NCBI RefSeq assembly: GCF_030068505.1
Contig: NZ_JAQOSO010000004.1
Location: 1-64,000 of the forward strand
DNA length: 64,000 nt
From: Roseofilum capinflatum BLCC-M114
GTDB taxonomy: Bacteria; Cyanobacteriota; Cyanobacteriia; Cyanobacteriales; Desertifilaceae
Direction: 5' to 3'
Shown: piece after piece, positions 36,736 to 46,266 of the stretch
How positions within the stretch are numbered: the stretch's first letter is position 1
How the letters are laid out: every line of letters starts with the position of its first letter
The notes under the pieces: generated by a model
Databases searched by the model: none
Seen by the model: the letters and a program-made list of their open reading frames with translations, nothing else
What the model was told of the DNA's origin: nothing
Translations under genes and position numbers: made by a program

Positions 36736-37164
36736 GTGGCATTTTGGGCTAAAATTCCATTTGAACGTCAGATTTATGTGATCGATTTAGACCGCATTGA
36801 TACCTTTATTTGTGCCACTAATGGTAAAATTTCCTTTTGGTTACCCGACAGTCATACCCCCATTGTTCTGACTCCCCAAGGCGACTCTGAAAGTTACTCA
36901 AAAGTGCAAAAGTATATTCATCACTGTTTAGATAGTCGTAAGGATAAGAATTGGCTCAAGTTTCACTATGAACGCAATGATTATTTTATTAATCTGATTC
37001 AAATCAGTCTATTTGCCTATCATCCAGGGAATAAAAAGCTCACTTTTTGGTTGCCCAATAGTCAGACAGAAATTGTTTTACATCCGAAAAATAACGAGCA
37101 AGCTTATCATGAAGTCATTGAGTATATTCGAGAACAAACTCATTATTCCTTGGATGAGGAATGA
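36736..37164 (+). CDS. Hypothetical protein with internal duplication
   Basis: The 142-residue product starts at GTG 36736, 22 bases after pyrG. It consists of two similar halves: residues ~4-66 (FWLPDSHTPIVLTPQG) and ~73-135 (FWLPNSQTEIVLHPKN), each preceded by an (I)Y/F-(V/I)-(I/L)-x-L strand pattern. The duplicated domain is small, beta-rich and without motifs I know. It may be co-transcribed with pyrG. No function can be given. Confidence 0.8.
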   Translation: MAFWAKIPFERQIYVIDLDRIDTFICATNGKISFWLPDSHTPIVLTPQGDSESYSKVQKYIHHCLDSRKDKNWLKFHYERNDYFINLIQISLFAYHPGNKKLTFWLPNSQTEIVLHPKNNEQAYHEVIEYIREQTHYSLDEE

Positions 37165-37167
37165 TGG

Positions 37168-37240
37168 ATGGGTAATGGGTAATAGGGAATAGGGAATAGG
37201 GAATAGGGAATAGGGAATAGGGAATAGGGAATAGGGAATG
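37168..37240. repeat. Heptamer array GGGAATA
   Basis: About nine tandem GGGAATA units fill the gap between 37164 and the leader of the sulfide:quinone reductase gene. Confidence 0.9.
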
Positions 37241-37364
37241 GGCAAGAGGAGGAAATACTTAAAATTGAATTCAAGAGGTTTCTTTATCTTTTCTTAAATT
37301 TTAATGGGTAAAGATTGCGTTATTATGGTAACCCAAAAACTATTTCAGTATAGATCGAGAAATT

Positions 37365-38600
37365 ATGGCAAATTCAACCCATCATCAAATCGTAATTGTG
37401 GGCGGAGGTTCGGCAGGAATTACGGTAGCAGCTCAACTGTTAAATGCAAACTCTAGTTTGGATGTGGCGATTATTGAACCGTCAGACAAGCATTATTATC
37501 AGCCCGCTTGGACATTAGTGGGTGGAGGAGCCTATGCTGCTGAAGATACGGAGAAACCGGAAAAGGAATGTATTCCAGAAAAAGCGACTTGGATTAAAGC
37601 TTATTGTCAGGAATTTAAACCGGATAAAAATCAAGTCATTACCCAGGATGGAGCGATAATTTCTTATGATTATTTGGTGGTTTGTCCGGGGCTGCAAATC
37701 CATTGGGAATGGGTGGAAGGATTGCCGGAAACGTTAGGTAAAAATGGGGTTTGTAGTAATTATGCTTTTGAGCAAGCCCCGAAAACTTGGGAGATGATTC
37801 GCAATTTTAAGGGCGGGACAGCCATTTTTACTTATCCAGGGACGGCGATTAAATGTCCTGGTGCGCCCCAGAAGATTATGTATTTAGCGGATGAAGCATT
37901 CCGGAAAAATGGGGTTCGCGATCGCTCGAAGATCATGTATTGTACAGCAACAGGGGGAATTTTTGGGGTTCCTGCCTATGCCAAACCCTTGATGGAAATT
38001 GTGAACCGCAAAGATATTGAGATGAAAGTTAAATATAACCTGAAAGCGGTTAAAACTAACCCCAAAGAGGCGATTTTTGAGGTGACGACAGATGAGGGAG
38101 TGGAGTCAGTAAGTATTCCCTTCGATCTGCTCCATGTGAGTCCACCGATGAGCGCTCCTGATTTTATTAAGAATAGTCCTTTAGCGGGTACGGAAGGGGC
38201 GGCTAAAGGGTGGATCGATGTAGATAAGTTTACCCTCCAGCATAATCGCTATGCGAATGTGTTTGGTTTGGGGGATGCGTCTTCTTTGCCTACGTCGAAA
38301 ACGGCGGCGGCTGTGCGTTCAGAAGCGCCGGTGGTGGTGAAGAATTTGTTGGCTCTGATGGAGTCTAAATCGTTGAATAGTCAGTATGATGGTTATGCTT
38401 GTTGTCCGTTGGTGACGGGGTATGGCAAGGTGATTTTTGCTGAGTTTGATTATGATAAGAATCCGAGTCCGACGTTTCCTCTCGATCCGATGGAGGAACG
38501 CTATAGTATGTGGTTGCTGAAACGCTATGGGTTGCCGTTCCTGTACTGGAACCGGATGCTCAAGGGTAAGAATTTTGAGCGATCGCTGCTGAAAAAATAG
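37365..38600 (+). CDS. Sulfide:quinone oxidoreductase-like flavoprotein (SQR)
   Basis: The 411-residue protein has the FAD-binding IVIVGGGSAGITVAAQLL at the N-terminus and the conserved HYYQPAWTLVGGG near residue 44. Cys residues fit SQR redox sites: GVCSNY near residue 128 and IKCPGAPQK near 165, plus GYACCPLVTGYGKVIFAEF near 345. SQR oxidises sulfide or a thiol to polysulfide and passes electrons to quinone. In cyanobacteria it serves sulfide detoxification or sulfide-driven photosynthesis. The family is well supported; the substrate is not proven. Confidence 0.87.
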   Translation: MANSTHHQIVIVGGGSAGITVAAQLLNANSSLDVAIIEPSDKHYYQPAWTLVGGGAYAAEDTEKPEKECIPEKATWIKAYCQEFKPDKNQVITQDGAIISYDYLVVCPGLQIHWEWVEGLPETLGKNGVCSNYAFEQAPKTWEMIRNFKGGTAIFTYPGTAIKCPGAPQKIMYLADEAFRKNGVRDRSKIMYCTATGGIFGVPAYAKPLMEIVNRKDIEMKVKYNLKAVKTNPKEAIFEVTTDEGVESVSIPFDLLHVSPPMSAPDFIKNSPLAGTEGAAKGWIDVDKFTLQHNRYANVFGLGDASSLPTSKTAAAVRSEAPVVVKNLLALMESKSLNSQYDGYACCPLVTGYGKVIFAEFDYDKNPSPTFPLDPMEERYSMWLLKRYGLPFLYWNRMLKGKNFERSLLKK

Positions 38601-38647
38601 GTAATATAATTCTTCTGTCTCTCATGCGGTATAGTCCTCACCCCCAA

Positions 38648-38671
38648 CCCCCTCTCCCACGGGAGAGGGGG
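38648..38671. terminator. GC-rich hairpin between SQR and the next gene
   Basis: CCCCCTCTCCC pairs with GGGAGAGGGGG. It lies downstream of both convergent genes, so it could end transcription from either side. The same hairpin type recurs as a dispersed repeat elsewhere, so it may be only a repeat. Confidence 0.55.
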
Positions 38672-38711
38672 CTTTCCAGCCCCAAAATACCTACATTCGG
38701 GGTTATCCTCT

Positions 38712-39551
38712 TTAATTACTGCGATCGGCCCAGATCATAGCTGAATTGGCATTCTCATCGTAAGTAATCACCCGCTCCTGTGCCGCTCCATAGTTTTCAC
38801 TATCCTCTGGCACTTGATCCATAAGATCTCGTGCTTGCTGCCATTGACTCGCCACTTCTTCCCACTCAGCACGGGTGCTTGCCGTTTGTGCGAGTTCAGC
38901 AGCGCTCGTAGCGATATTAATACCATCTCTCCAAGGGTTGGTAGAAGCAGGGGGAACGGATGCAGGACTTTCAGGGACGGCTTCCGGTTCTGTCGTTTCC
39001 GTGGTGGTTTGCTCAGGAGCCGTTTCTGGAGCAGTTGCCGGGGTGATGGGGGCTGGAGAGGGACGCAGGAAAAACCACCAAACCGCGCCACCAATCAGAG
39101 CAATAATGGGGATAGCTAATAAAGGTAAGAACTTATTAGCCCCTGATTTTTTCGGCTCTTCAGATTCATCTGGCTCTGGCTCTAGAGGCTCTGCACCATC
39201 AAGATCGTTATCATTATAAGAATTCATATCATCATCGGGATCGTCAAGGGCAAAGTTCGGTAAATCGTCCTCATCGTCCTTCCCTTGCAAGAGATCAATA
39301 GTTTCACTCCAACTCGGTTTTTTAGCTCCTATTTGGCGGCCATAAATTTGTAGGGTAGGGAAGGAGTCAATACCCATATTGAGGATTTCGTCATGAACGA
39401 TCGCCGCATATTCTTCCTGTTCGGGTATCGTTTCCCCTTCCAGGAGGATATGTAAACAGCCTTCTTTAACCAGTGCTTTAGCGGTAACCCCTTGGGGTTG
39501 TAGGACACTGTTAAGAGCCTCGGTGATCTCTGCTGGATTAGGTTGTGCCAT
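38712..39551 (-). CDS. Membrane-anchored protein sharing the domain of the 3035-5041 protein
   Basis: I start at ATG 39551 (MAQPNPAEITEALNS); the longer frame to 39638 has weak support. The 279-residue product begins with one copy of the ~90-residue domain present twice in the 3035-5041 protein (LNSVLQPQGVTAKALV to KKPSWSETIDLL). A Asp/Glu-rich linker, one transmembrane helix (KFLPLLAIPIIALIGGAVWWFF) and a Pro/Thr/Ala/Glu stretch follow, then a helical end (AQTASTRAEWEEVASQWQQA). It probably exposes the end outside the membrane. Function unknown. Confidence 0.78.
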   Translation of the reverse strand: MAQPNPAEITEALNSVLQPQGVTAKALVKEGCLHILLEGETIPEQEEYAAIVHDEILNMGIDSFPTLQIYGRQIGAKKPSWSETIDLLQGKDDEDDLPNFALDDPDDDMNSYNDNDLDGAEPLEPEPDESEEPKKSGANKFLPLLAIPIIALIGGAVWWFFLRPSPAPITPATAPETAPEQTTTETTEPEAVPESPASVPPASTNPWRDGINIATSAAELAQTASTRAEWEEVASQWQQARDLMDQVPEDSENYGAAQERVITYDENANSAMIWADRSN

Positions 39552-39703
39552 GGCGCTGATTACCCTGAACCGGTTGAATGTGGACAAGGAGGGGTGAGAC
39601 AGAAAATGGCCACTCAGGTTAGGTCTTTCCCTGGCCATGCCATTTCTACTCGCGTCAATGGTAGCAGAGTTTGAGTCTCTGTGGGAGTTTTTTCGCTCCC
39701 TAT

Positions 39704-39767
39704 CCCCACGGGGTGAAGAAACCGTGGGGTAGGTCGAGTTAAGGAACGTTTCGCTTAAGCCGTTCCT
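39704..39767. other. Two adjacent RNA-like hairpins, possible IS200/605-type relic
   Basis: CCCCACGG (39704) pairs with CCGTGGGG (39722), and AGGAACG (39742) pairs with CGTTCCT (39761). Tandem hairpins of this kind end IS200/IS605-type elements and their guide RNAs, but no transposase or TnpB is visible. The relic idea is a guess; they could also be a transcript end for thiG. Confidence 0.35.
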
Positions 39768-39814
39768 CTAGTCCCCTGTCCTGTTCCAGGCAATGCCATG
39801 AAATCAATTGAGGT

Positions 39815-40660
39815 TTAGTTGATTGTACCGGTTAGGGGAGAACTGGCGCTGGCATAGGCCTTAATGGGAATTCGCCCGGCAACTGCGGCAACTCGTCCGG
39901 CTTCTGTGGCCAACCGGAAAGCATGGGCCATAGCCGGAGGATTTTCGGATTGGGCGATCGCCGTATTAATCAATAAAGCATCAGCGCCCATCTCCATCGC
40001 TGTTGCTGCTTCTGAAGGCGTACCGATACCGGCATCCACAACAACCGGCACAGTCGCATTTTCGATAATAATGCCAATATTTGCCCCATTCTTAATCCCT
40101 TGTCCAGAACCAATAGGCGACCCCAAAGGCATCACGGTAGCGCAACCGATTTCTTGCAAACGTTTGGCCAGCAAGGGATCGGCATTAATATAGGGCAAAA
40201 CGGCGAATCCTTCTTTCACCAGTTGCTCGGCCGCTTCCAAAGTCCCGATGGGATCGGGGAGCAAATATTTAGGATCGGGAATCACTTCTAACTTGATAAA
40301 ATTATTATCTTCCTGACCCAGTAGTTTGGCCATTTCGCGCCCCAGTCGGGCAACTCGCACGGCATCTTCTGCGGTTTGACAGCCAGCAGTATTGGGTAAC
40401 ATCCAGATCTTTTGCCAATCAATGGCTTCCGCTAATCCTTCATGGCCAGGGGCGTTCGTTTGTACCCGCCGCACTGCCACCGTTACAATTTGGCAACCAC
40501 TGGCAACAATGCTCTGTTGCATTTCGGTAAAGGAGCGATATTTACCTGTGCCAGTCATTAGGCGCGAGTTAAAGGTTTTGCCAGCAATTTCTAAGGGGGA
40601 ATCTCCTGGGATGTCAGGATCAGCTTGTTGTTGAGAAATACTCGGATCGAGGGTTTGCAT
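39815..40660 (-). CDS. thiG: Thiazole synthase ThiG
   Basis: The 281-residue protein makes the thiazole phosphate of thiamine. I start at ATG 40660 (MQTLDPSIS); the longer frame runs into tRNA-Pro and is an artefact. Visible are [20 protein letters not shown], the Schiff-base Lys in [15 protein letters not shown] and the phosphate loop [20 protein letters not shown]. No other thi gene lies in the window. Gene position just downstream of a tRNA suggests an independent promoter. Confidence 0.95.
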   Translation of the reverse strand: MQTLDPSISQQQADPDIPGDSPLEIAGKTFNSRLMTGTGKYRSFTEMQQSIVASGCQIVTVAVRRVQTNAPGHEGLAEAIDWQKIWMLPNTAGCQTAEDAVRVARLGREMAKLLGQEDNNFIKLEVIPDPKYLLPDPIGTLEAAEQLVKEGFAVLPYINADPLLAKRLQEIGCATVMPLGSPIGSGQGIKNGANIGIIIENATVPVVVDAGIGTPSEAATAMEMGADALLINTAIAQSENPPAMAHAFRLATEAGRVAAVAGRIPIKAYASASSPLTGTIN

Positions 40661-40734
40661 GGTTGGATATAACGTTGGACAATTGTTTAGCTTAACGGTT
40701 CTTTTCCCGTTATTGAGGGGGGATAGGATTTGAA

Positions 40735-40808
40735 TCGGGATGACAGGATTTGAACCTGCGGCCCCCTCGTCCCGAACGAGGTGCGCTACCAAGCTGCGCT
40801 ACATCCCG
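40735..40808 (-). tRNA. tRNA-Pro (CGG)
   Basis: On the minus strand the 74-base sequence starts CGGGATGTAGCGCAGC and folds as a cloverleaf. The anticodon arm CCTCG-TTCGGGA-CGAGG carries CGG. The T-arm is GCAGG-TTCAAAT-CCTGT. Immediately after the 3' end, TTCAAATCCT appears again, a short partial copy of the tRNA end. Confidence 0.96.
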
Positions 40809-40918
40809 GTAAACTATGTAGGTTATCCGATGATAACATGCGATCGCCCCATTGAGGTAAAAATTCCCCAATCTTGTTAGGATAAACGTCAGTAACTCAA
40901 CACAGGAAAAAGAGTACG

Positions 40919-41788
40919 GTGACGGTTAAACCAGATTGGCTCAGGGTTAAAGCTCCCCAATGGCAGCGAGTGGGTGACGTGAAAACGACCCTCCGCGATT
41001 TAGGCCTCAATACAGTTTGCGAAGAAGCGTCCTGTCCTAACATCGGTGAATGTTTCAATGCCGGTACAGCGACCTTTCTAATTATGGGGCCCGCTTGTAC
41101 AAGGGCTTGTCCCTATTGTGATATAGACTTTGAGAAAAAGCCCCAACCCCTTGACCCCACTGAACCCCAACGGTTAGGGGAAGCGGTACATCGGATGGGA
41201 CTCAAGCATGTGGTAATTACGGCGGTTAATCGGGATGATTTACCTGATGGGGGGGCCAGTCAATTTGTCCGTTGTATTGAGGCTGTCCGCGCCTTGATGC
41301 CCCAAACCACGATTGAAGTATTGATTCCGGATCTCTGTGGTAATTGGCAGGCTCTAGAGACGATTTTGAACGCTCGTCCAGAGGTTCTCAACCATAATAC
41401 AGAAACCGTTCCTCGGCTGTATCGGCGCGTTCGTCCCCAAGGGAATTATCAGCGTTCTTTGGAGGTTTTAAGGCGATCGCGACAACTCTCCCCCCAAATC
41501 TACACCAAATCAGGGATCATGGTTGGACTCGGGGAAACCGATGAAGAGGTGCGCCAAGTGATGGCCGAGTTACGTGAAGTAGACTGCGATATCCTCACTA
41601 TCGGTCAATATCTGCAACCGACTCCCAAACATTATCCCCTGAACCGGTTTGTCCCTCCCGAAGAATTCGACGCTTGGCGCGTATTCGGAGAATCATTAGG
41701 CTTTCTGCAAGTCGTCTCTTCTCCCCTGACTCGGAGTTCCTACCATGCTGAACAAGTCCAAGACTTGATGAAGCAAGCACCCAGATAA
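40919..41788 (+). CDS. lipA: Lipoyl synthase LipA
   Basis: The 289-residue radical SAM enzyme inserts sulfur into octanoyl groups on carrier proteins. It has the auxiliary cluster motif [13 protein letters not shown] and the radical SAM motif CTRACPYCD. The C-terminus has the conserved RSSYHA. It starts at GTG 40919. A hairpin overlapping the stop probably ends the transcript. Confidence 0.97.
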   Translation: MTVKPDWLRVKAPQWQRVGDVKTTLRDLGLNTVCEEASCPNIGECFNAGTATFLIMGPACTRACPYCDIDFEKKPQPLDPTEPQRLGEAVHRMGLKHVVITAVNRDDLPDGGASQFVRCIEAVRALMPQTTIEVLIPDLCGNWQALETILNARPEVLNHNTETVPRLYRRVRPQGNYQRSLEVLRRSRQLSPQIYTKSGIMVGLGETDEEVRQVMAELREVDCDILTIGQYLQPTPKHYPLNRFVPPEEFDAWRVFGESLGFLQVVSSPLTRSSYHAEQVQDLMKQAPR

Positions 41789-41806
41789 CCCCTGAATCTC
41801 TGGGTG
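41778..41806 (+). terminator. Candidate terminator at the lipA end
   Basis: CACCCAGA pairs with TCTGGGTG over a 13-base loop, followed by ATTTTC. The left arm overlaps the last lipA codons and its stop. Confidence 0.5.
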
Positions 41807-41838
41807 ATTTTCTCAGGCAACCGTAAATCAGCACCCTT

Positions 41839-41907
41839 GGTGGGCAGGATCTGCTTGTAGACTTGTAGAATTTGAATCATATTGCCGCCTTTTCCTGCCC
41901 ACCCTAC
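41839..41907. repeat. GGTGGGCAGG inverted-repeat element, copy 4
   Basis: It has the same arms as copy 1 with TTGTAGAATTTGAATCATA inside. It lies between lipA and recJ. Confidence 0.8.
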
Positions 41908-41976
41908 CGGCCAATGACGGGGTTTGAGACCCAGGAATGATAGGCTAAACCCAGATGTATCTGGCATCACGGTTTG

Positions 41977-43761
41977 ATGGATAGTCCCAATTTTGCTCGC
42001 TCTTCCTCCACACCTAGCCCCAAAACCTTAACCCGACGTTTGGGAACGGTGGCTCGAACGCCTCAGCAACGATGGCAAATTTTTCAGCCTGCTCCAGAGG
42101 TTGAACACTTTGCCCAACAGGTGAATTTATCTCCGTTAATTGCCCAGGTATTGCACAATCGAGGGATTGAAACTCTGGAGGAAGCCCAAAGATATCTTAA
42201 TCCGGATCAACTGCAACTTCCCCATCCCTTGGCAGAATTCCCCGATTTACAAAAAAGTGTGGCGTTGCTGAAAGAGGCGATCGCCCAAAGACAAAAAATT
42301 GCTATCTGTGGAGATTATGATGCCGATGGTATGACCAGTACCGCCCTCTTATTACGCAGCTTGAAGCATTTAGGCGCTCAGGTCGATTATGCCATTCCCA
42401 GTCGCATGAGCGAAGGCTATGGAATTAATCGCCGCATTGTAGAAGAGTTTCACCAAGACGGGATAGAGATTATTCTCACGGTAGATAATGGAATTGCGGC
42501 CTATGATCCCATTGCACGGGCCATTGAATTAGGCTTAACGGTGATTATTACCGATCACCACGAACTACCCAGCCAATTACCGCCAGCAACAGCTATTTTA
42601 AATCCTAAACTCTTACCAGTTACCTCTCCCTACGCTTCAGTGGCCGGAGTTGGGGTAGCCTACATTCTTGCCATTACTTTAGCCCAAGAGTTAGGACAGG
42701 CCAAAGCCATTTATCCCCTTTGTTTAGAATTATTCACATTAGGTACGATCGCCGATCTTGCACCCTTAACCGGGGTGAACCGTCGTTGGTTAAAGCGGGG
42801 ATTAAGTCGTTTACCCCATTCCGAATTAGCCGGAATACAAGCTTTAATTCAAGTCTCTGGAGTCAACGATCGCCAGAAAACCTTGAAACCCGAAGATATT
42901 GGCTTTCGTTTAGGGCCGAGGATTAATGCGATCGGACGCTTATCCGATCCACAAATTGTTATCGAATTATTGACCACCGATGAACCCGGAATTGCCCTAG
43001 AACAGGCGATGAAATGCGAACAAATTAATCGCCGTCGGCAAGAACTCTGCGAACAGATTACCCAGGAAGCGATTGAGATCATTGAACCACAAAAAAAATC
43101 TCTTTATGATGACCGAGTATTGCTCTTAGTTCAACCCGGTTGGCATCATGGAGTGATTGGCATTGTCGCTTCCCGTTTAGTCGAGCGATATGGGGTTCCC
43201 GTCTTTATTGGCACTCATGAAGATGAAGATTGCATCCGGGGTTCAGCACGGGGGATTCCGGAATTTCATGTGTTTGAAGCCTTAGAATATTGTGATTCTG
43301 TGTTGGGCAAATATGGAGGACATAAAGCGGCTGGAGGCTTTTCCTTACCCCGGAAAAACTTAGACCTTTTTCAAGCACAACTGAGCGAGTTTGCCCATCA
43401 CTGTTTACAACCGCAATGGTTGAAACCCTTAGTCCGCATTGATGGGTTAGCCGAGTTTAGCCAATTAGATCTAGATTTATATCATCAAATCGATCGCTTA
43501 CATCCCTGTGGCATCGAAAATGATTTACCCATTTTCTGGACTCCAGATGTGCGAATTTTGGAACAAAAAATCGTAGGGAAAGGCCATATTAAGCTAACCT
43601 TAACAGAAGAAAAATCTAAACGAATCTTAAAGGCGATCGCCTGGCGTTGGCACGACTATTTTCCCCTGCCATCGAGATTAGATATCGCCTACAGCTTGCG
43701 CGAGAATACTTGGAATGGAAATACAACCCTAGAACTAGAGTTAGTGGGGGCAAGGATTTAG
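41977..43761 (+). CDS. recJ: Single-stranded-DNA exonuclease RecJ
   Basis: I start at ATG 41977 (MDSPNFARSS); a TTG one codon upstream is possible. The 594-residue enzyme degrades single-stranded DNA 5'-3' in repair and recombination. Visible are the DHH motifs GDYDADGMTSTALLLRSL, VDNGIAAYDPI and TDHHELP, the DHHA1-type region WHHGVIGIVASRLVERYG and the GGHKAAGGFS motif. Length is normal for RecJ. Confidence 0.96.
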   Translation: MDSPNFARSSSTPSPKTLTRRLGTVARTPQQRWQIFQPAPEVEHFAQQVNLSPLIAQVLHNRGIETLEEAQRYLNPDQLQLPHPLAEFPDLQKSVALLKEAIAQRQKIAICGDYDADGMTSTALLLRSLKHLGAQVDYAIPSRMSEGYGINRRIVEEFHQDGIEIILTVDNGIAAYDPIARAIELGLTVIITDHHELPSQLPPATAILNPKLLPVTSPYASVAGVGVAYILAITLAQELGQAKAIYPLCLELFTLGTIADLAPLTGVNRRWLKRGLSRLPHSELAGIQALIQVSGVNDRQKTLKPEDIGFRLGPRINAIGRLSDPQIVIELLTTDEPGIALEQAMKCEQINRRRQELCEQITQEAIEIIEPQKKSLYDDRVLLLVQPGWHHGVIGIVASRLVERYGVPVFIGTHEDEDCIRGSARGIPEFHVFEALEYCDSVLGKYGGHKAAGGFSLPRKNLDLFQAQLSEFAHHCLQPQWLKPLVRIDGLAEFSQLDLDLYHQIDRLHPCGIENDLPIFWTPDVRILEQKIVGKGHIKLTLTEEKSKRILKAIAWRWHDYFPLPSRLDIAYSLRENTWNGNTTLELELVGARI

Positions 43762-43804
43762 CAGCAGGCTTGGGCAGGTGCTTTGGGCAATAGAGGCAAC
43801 CGAT

Positions 43805-45064
43805 TTAAAAGTCTGCACCTCCCCCTCCTCCGTCACTACTTCCCCCACCAAAATCACTACTACTTGAATCACTGCTGCTCTGATCGCTACTACTTGAATG
43901 GGAGCTATAATCTGCACTCGATGAAGTAGAAGACGAGCTGTTTCTTCCTCTAGATCGATGGGATGAAGAGCGAGAACGTGAAGATTTGAGTAAATGACGA
44001 GGAAAAGCAGCCACCAGCCCTAAAAAAGTAGTCATAATCAATGTTAACTTGAACAGTCCAATGTAGTTAACCAAGACCTGGGTTACCCTGCGAAAATAGG
44101 CAATCAAGTCCGGTGTCAGGATCGGTTCTTTAAGACCTATACCTTGATTGAGCAGCACCCAGACAATCAATAGCAAAATGAACTGAATGATTTTTTCTTT
44201 TAACCAGACGGATTTTTGTTTAGATTTTGTCCAATCGTAACTCAAGCCACAAATGGCATTGAGCAATAGTAAATATCCGAGGTAGCTCGGTAGAACCGAG
44301 CCGGGATATCGAATAATTGAAACGTAGATTAAAGGACTGTAGAGAATGAAGGTAAGACTAAAAACGGTAATACATTGAGATAGGGTAATATGGGTAGGGA
44401 TTCTATAACGATTCCTCTTAGCCTCTACGCCAAAAAAGATAAGCCCAGTACATCCAGCGATCGCTGATAGCATCATGAGGGGACGAGGTAAGGTCGAAAT
44501 AGAGAAAGGATTGCCTTGCAAATGCTTGACGATCGCCTGGGTTCCCACTAAAACCCCTCGATCGTAACGATTCTGTTTTAAGTGGGGGACAATGTTGTGT
44601 TTCAGAATCTCTTGTACTTGGCGATCGGGTAAACGTTGGCTTAACCCTGTACCGGTTTCAATTTCTACTCGCCTTTCTTCTACGGCAACTAACAATAAAA
44701 CCCCATTATTGCTTTGAGCTTTTCCAATTCCCCAGAGATTAAACAACTCTGTGGCAAAGGCTTTCGGTGTGGGTGAAGGGGAAGTATCGGGAACGGTAAC
44801 GACTGCAATTTCAGCACGAGTGTTCTGCTCTAAATCGGTAATCATTTGATTGAGTTTATTTTCAGCATTTTCGCTGATGACATTAGCCATGTCTGTCACC
44901 CAACCGCCATGGGTTTGTCTGGGGTTAGGCACTTCATGCACAGTTACGGCTAAAGTGGAAAAAGTGGAACCCCAAAACATCACCGGAAAAAGCCAAACCG
45001 ATAGACTCAAAAGACCGATCCAACACAGATGAATGATCTGAGATCGTTGAGGCCAAGAAGTCAT
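43805..45064 (-). CDS. TPM-domain protein with Ser/Gly-rich C-terminus
   Basis: The 419-residue protein has a signal sequence (near residues 10-35) and then a TPM (YgcG-like) domain from about residue 55: GGWVTDMANVIS...LNQMITDLEQNTRAEIAVVTV and NNGVLLLVAVEERRVEIETG. Several membrane helices follow, then a Ser-rich tail ending in GGGSSDGGGGGADF, as in YgcG proteins. TPM proteins act at the membrane surface; some are phosphatases of photosystem repair. Function here is inferred. Confidence 0.9.
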   Translation of the reverse strand: MTSWPQRSQIIHLCWIGLLSLSVWLFPVMFWGSTFSTLAVTVHEVPNPRQTHGGWVTDMANVISENAENKLNQMITDLEQNTRAEIAVVTVPDTSPSPTPKAFATELFNLWGIGKAQSNNGVLLLVAVEERRVEIETGTGLSQRLPDRQVQEILKHNIVPHLKQNRYDRGVLVGTQAIVKHLQGNPFSISTLPRPLMMLSAIAGCTGLIFFGVEAKRNRYRIPTHITLSQCITVFSLTFILYSPLIYVSIIRYPGSVLPSYLGYLLLLNAICGLSYDWTKSKQKSVWLKEKIIQFILLLIVWVLLNQGIGLKEPILTPDLIAYFRRVTQVLVNYIGLFKLTLIMTTFLGLVAAFPRHLLKSSRSRSSSHRSRGRNSSSSTSSSADYSSHSSSSDQSSSDSSSSDFGGGSSDGGGGGADF

Positions 45065-45080
45065 GAGATTAAAATAAGAA

Positions 45081-46187
45081 TTATTCTAAAAGGCGTAATG
45101 CTTTACGAATCTCTTCGAGTTTCTGGGTATATCCTAACATTTCATATCCCTGTTGGGCTTCGGTGAGCCAATGGAGGGCTTGGGGGCGATCGCCCATAGC
45201 TTGGTAAACTTGTGCCAGATTATAGGAAATTTCGGCTCGATCTTCTAAATTATCTGAAGCGATCTGATTCAACCCTTGCTGATAATACTCTTGAGCGAGA
45301 GGAACCAGCCCCAAATTAAATAAATATAAATCTCCTAATTCTCGGTAGATGCTGGCTCCCCCGATCCCGTGACTCACAACTGCTTCTAAATGTTCGATCG
45401 CCTCAGCCATTAGGTTAAAGTTCAAATACAACCGTGCTAAAGCTAGATGTTCAGACACCGGATCGAGGGACTGTTGCTGAATTTCGGCTTCTTTTAAGGA
45501 GAATTCAGCTTGTTTTTCCGGCTCTAGAATTTGGAAATGAATGCCTCCAGCCATCGGTTGTGCATCGAGAGAGGAAGCGCCGCGATCGGTCTCAATGTGT
45601 AAAGTATAACTGATTCCAGGTTCCAGAGGGCGATCTCCACCATAGACGGCTTGATTTTCTTCTACTGTGGTGCGCCAAATTTCTACCCCATCCCCTTTCA
45701 AAATGACGGTATACGTTTCGCTATCGGGGACTGAATGCCAACGCAAGCGAGGCGTTGGGTTGATCAGATATGTGCGCCGAGGACTGATAATATAGGGCAC
45801 ATCAGCATAGAGTTGAAAATCTTTATCGCCTCGATGGGGGCAACCATAGGAATCCGTAGAACATTCAGGATCGTTGGTAGCTGTATCATTGTTACTGATG
45901 CAAGTATTCGGCTGAGTTTCTCCTGGGGCGATCGCCTGCCAAGCTAAATTCAAACATTGTACCAACACCGAACCCTCCGTTGCTAGGACGCGATCGCCAG
46001 CAAATACCGGCATTCCTAATTGAGCCGTAACTCTACGTCCATCTTGGCGCTCAAGTTGCCCTGTCCCTTCTACCTGCACGATCCAACCATTAGGCAATTC
46101 ATTATTCGCAGCCAAGGCCATGGGGGTAAAACTCAATACTCCAGCACTCAAGAGGGGAGTGAGTAGTAGGTCTCTCTTGACGTTCAT
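45081..46187 (-). CDS. Exported FecR-like/TPR protein
   Basis: The 368-residue protein begins with a signal peptide cut after LAA at about residue 26. Next is a FecR-like segment (DGRRVTAQLGMPVFAGDRVL), then a beta-rich middle (PTPRLRWHSVPDSETYTV), and two to three TPR motifs near the end (LGLVPLAQEYYQQGLNQIA, YNLAQVYQAMGDRPQALHWL). It probably acts in the periplasm as a binding or scaffold protein. It lies 16 bases upstream of the TPM gene, same strand, so likely an operon. Confidence 0.83.
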   Translation of the reverse strand: MNVKRDLLLTPLLSAGVLSFTPMALAANNELPNGWIVQVEGTGQLERQDGRRVTAQLGMPVFAGDRVLATEGSVLVQCLNLAWQAIAPGETQPNTCISNNDTATNDPECSTDSYGCPHRGDKDFQLYADVPYIISPRRTYLINPTPRLRWHSVPDSETYTVILKGDGVEIWRTTVEENQAVYGGDRPLEPGISYTLHIETDRGASSLDAQPMAGGIHFQILEPEKQAEFSLKEAEIQQQSLDPVSEHLALARLYLNFNLMAEAIEHLEAVVSHGIGGASIYRELGDLYLFNLGLVPLAQEYYQQGLNQIASDNLEDRAEISYNLAQVYQAMGDRPQALHWLTEAQQGYEMLGYTQKLEEIRKALRLLE

Positions 46188-46266
46188 AGCTTTATTCGGT
46201 GAAGATAGCTTTGTTACCTATGGTACTCTAAAAATCCTCTTTTCAAAAGTTAATTGATGATTCAAT

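Noticed and set aside
40661-40792. Longer thiG start with N-terminal [10 protein letters not shown]
   Set aside because: The extra part reads through tRNA-Pro on the same strand; this is a typical tRNA artefact.
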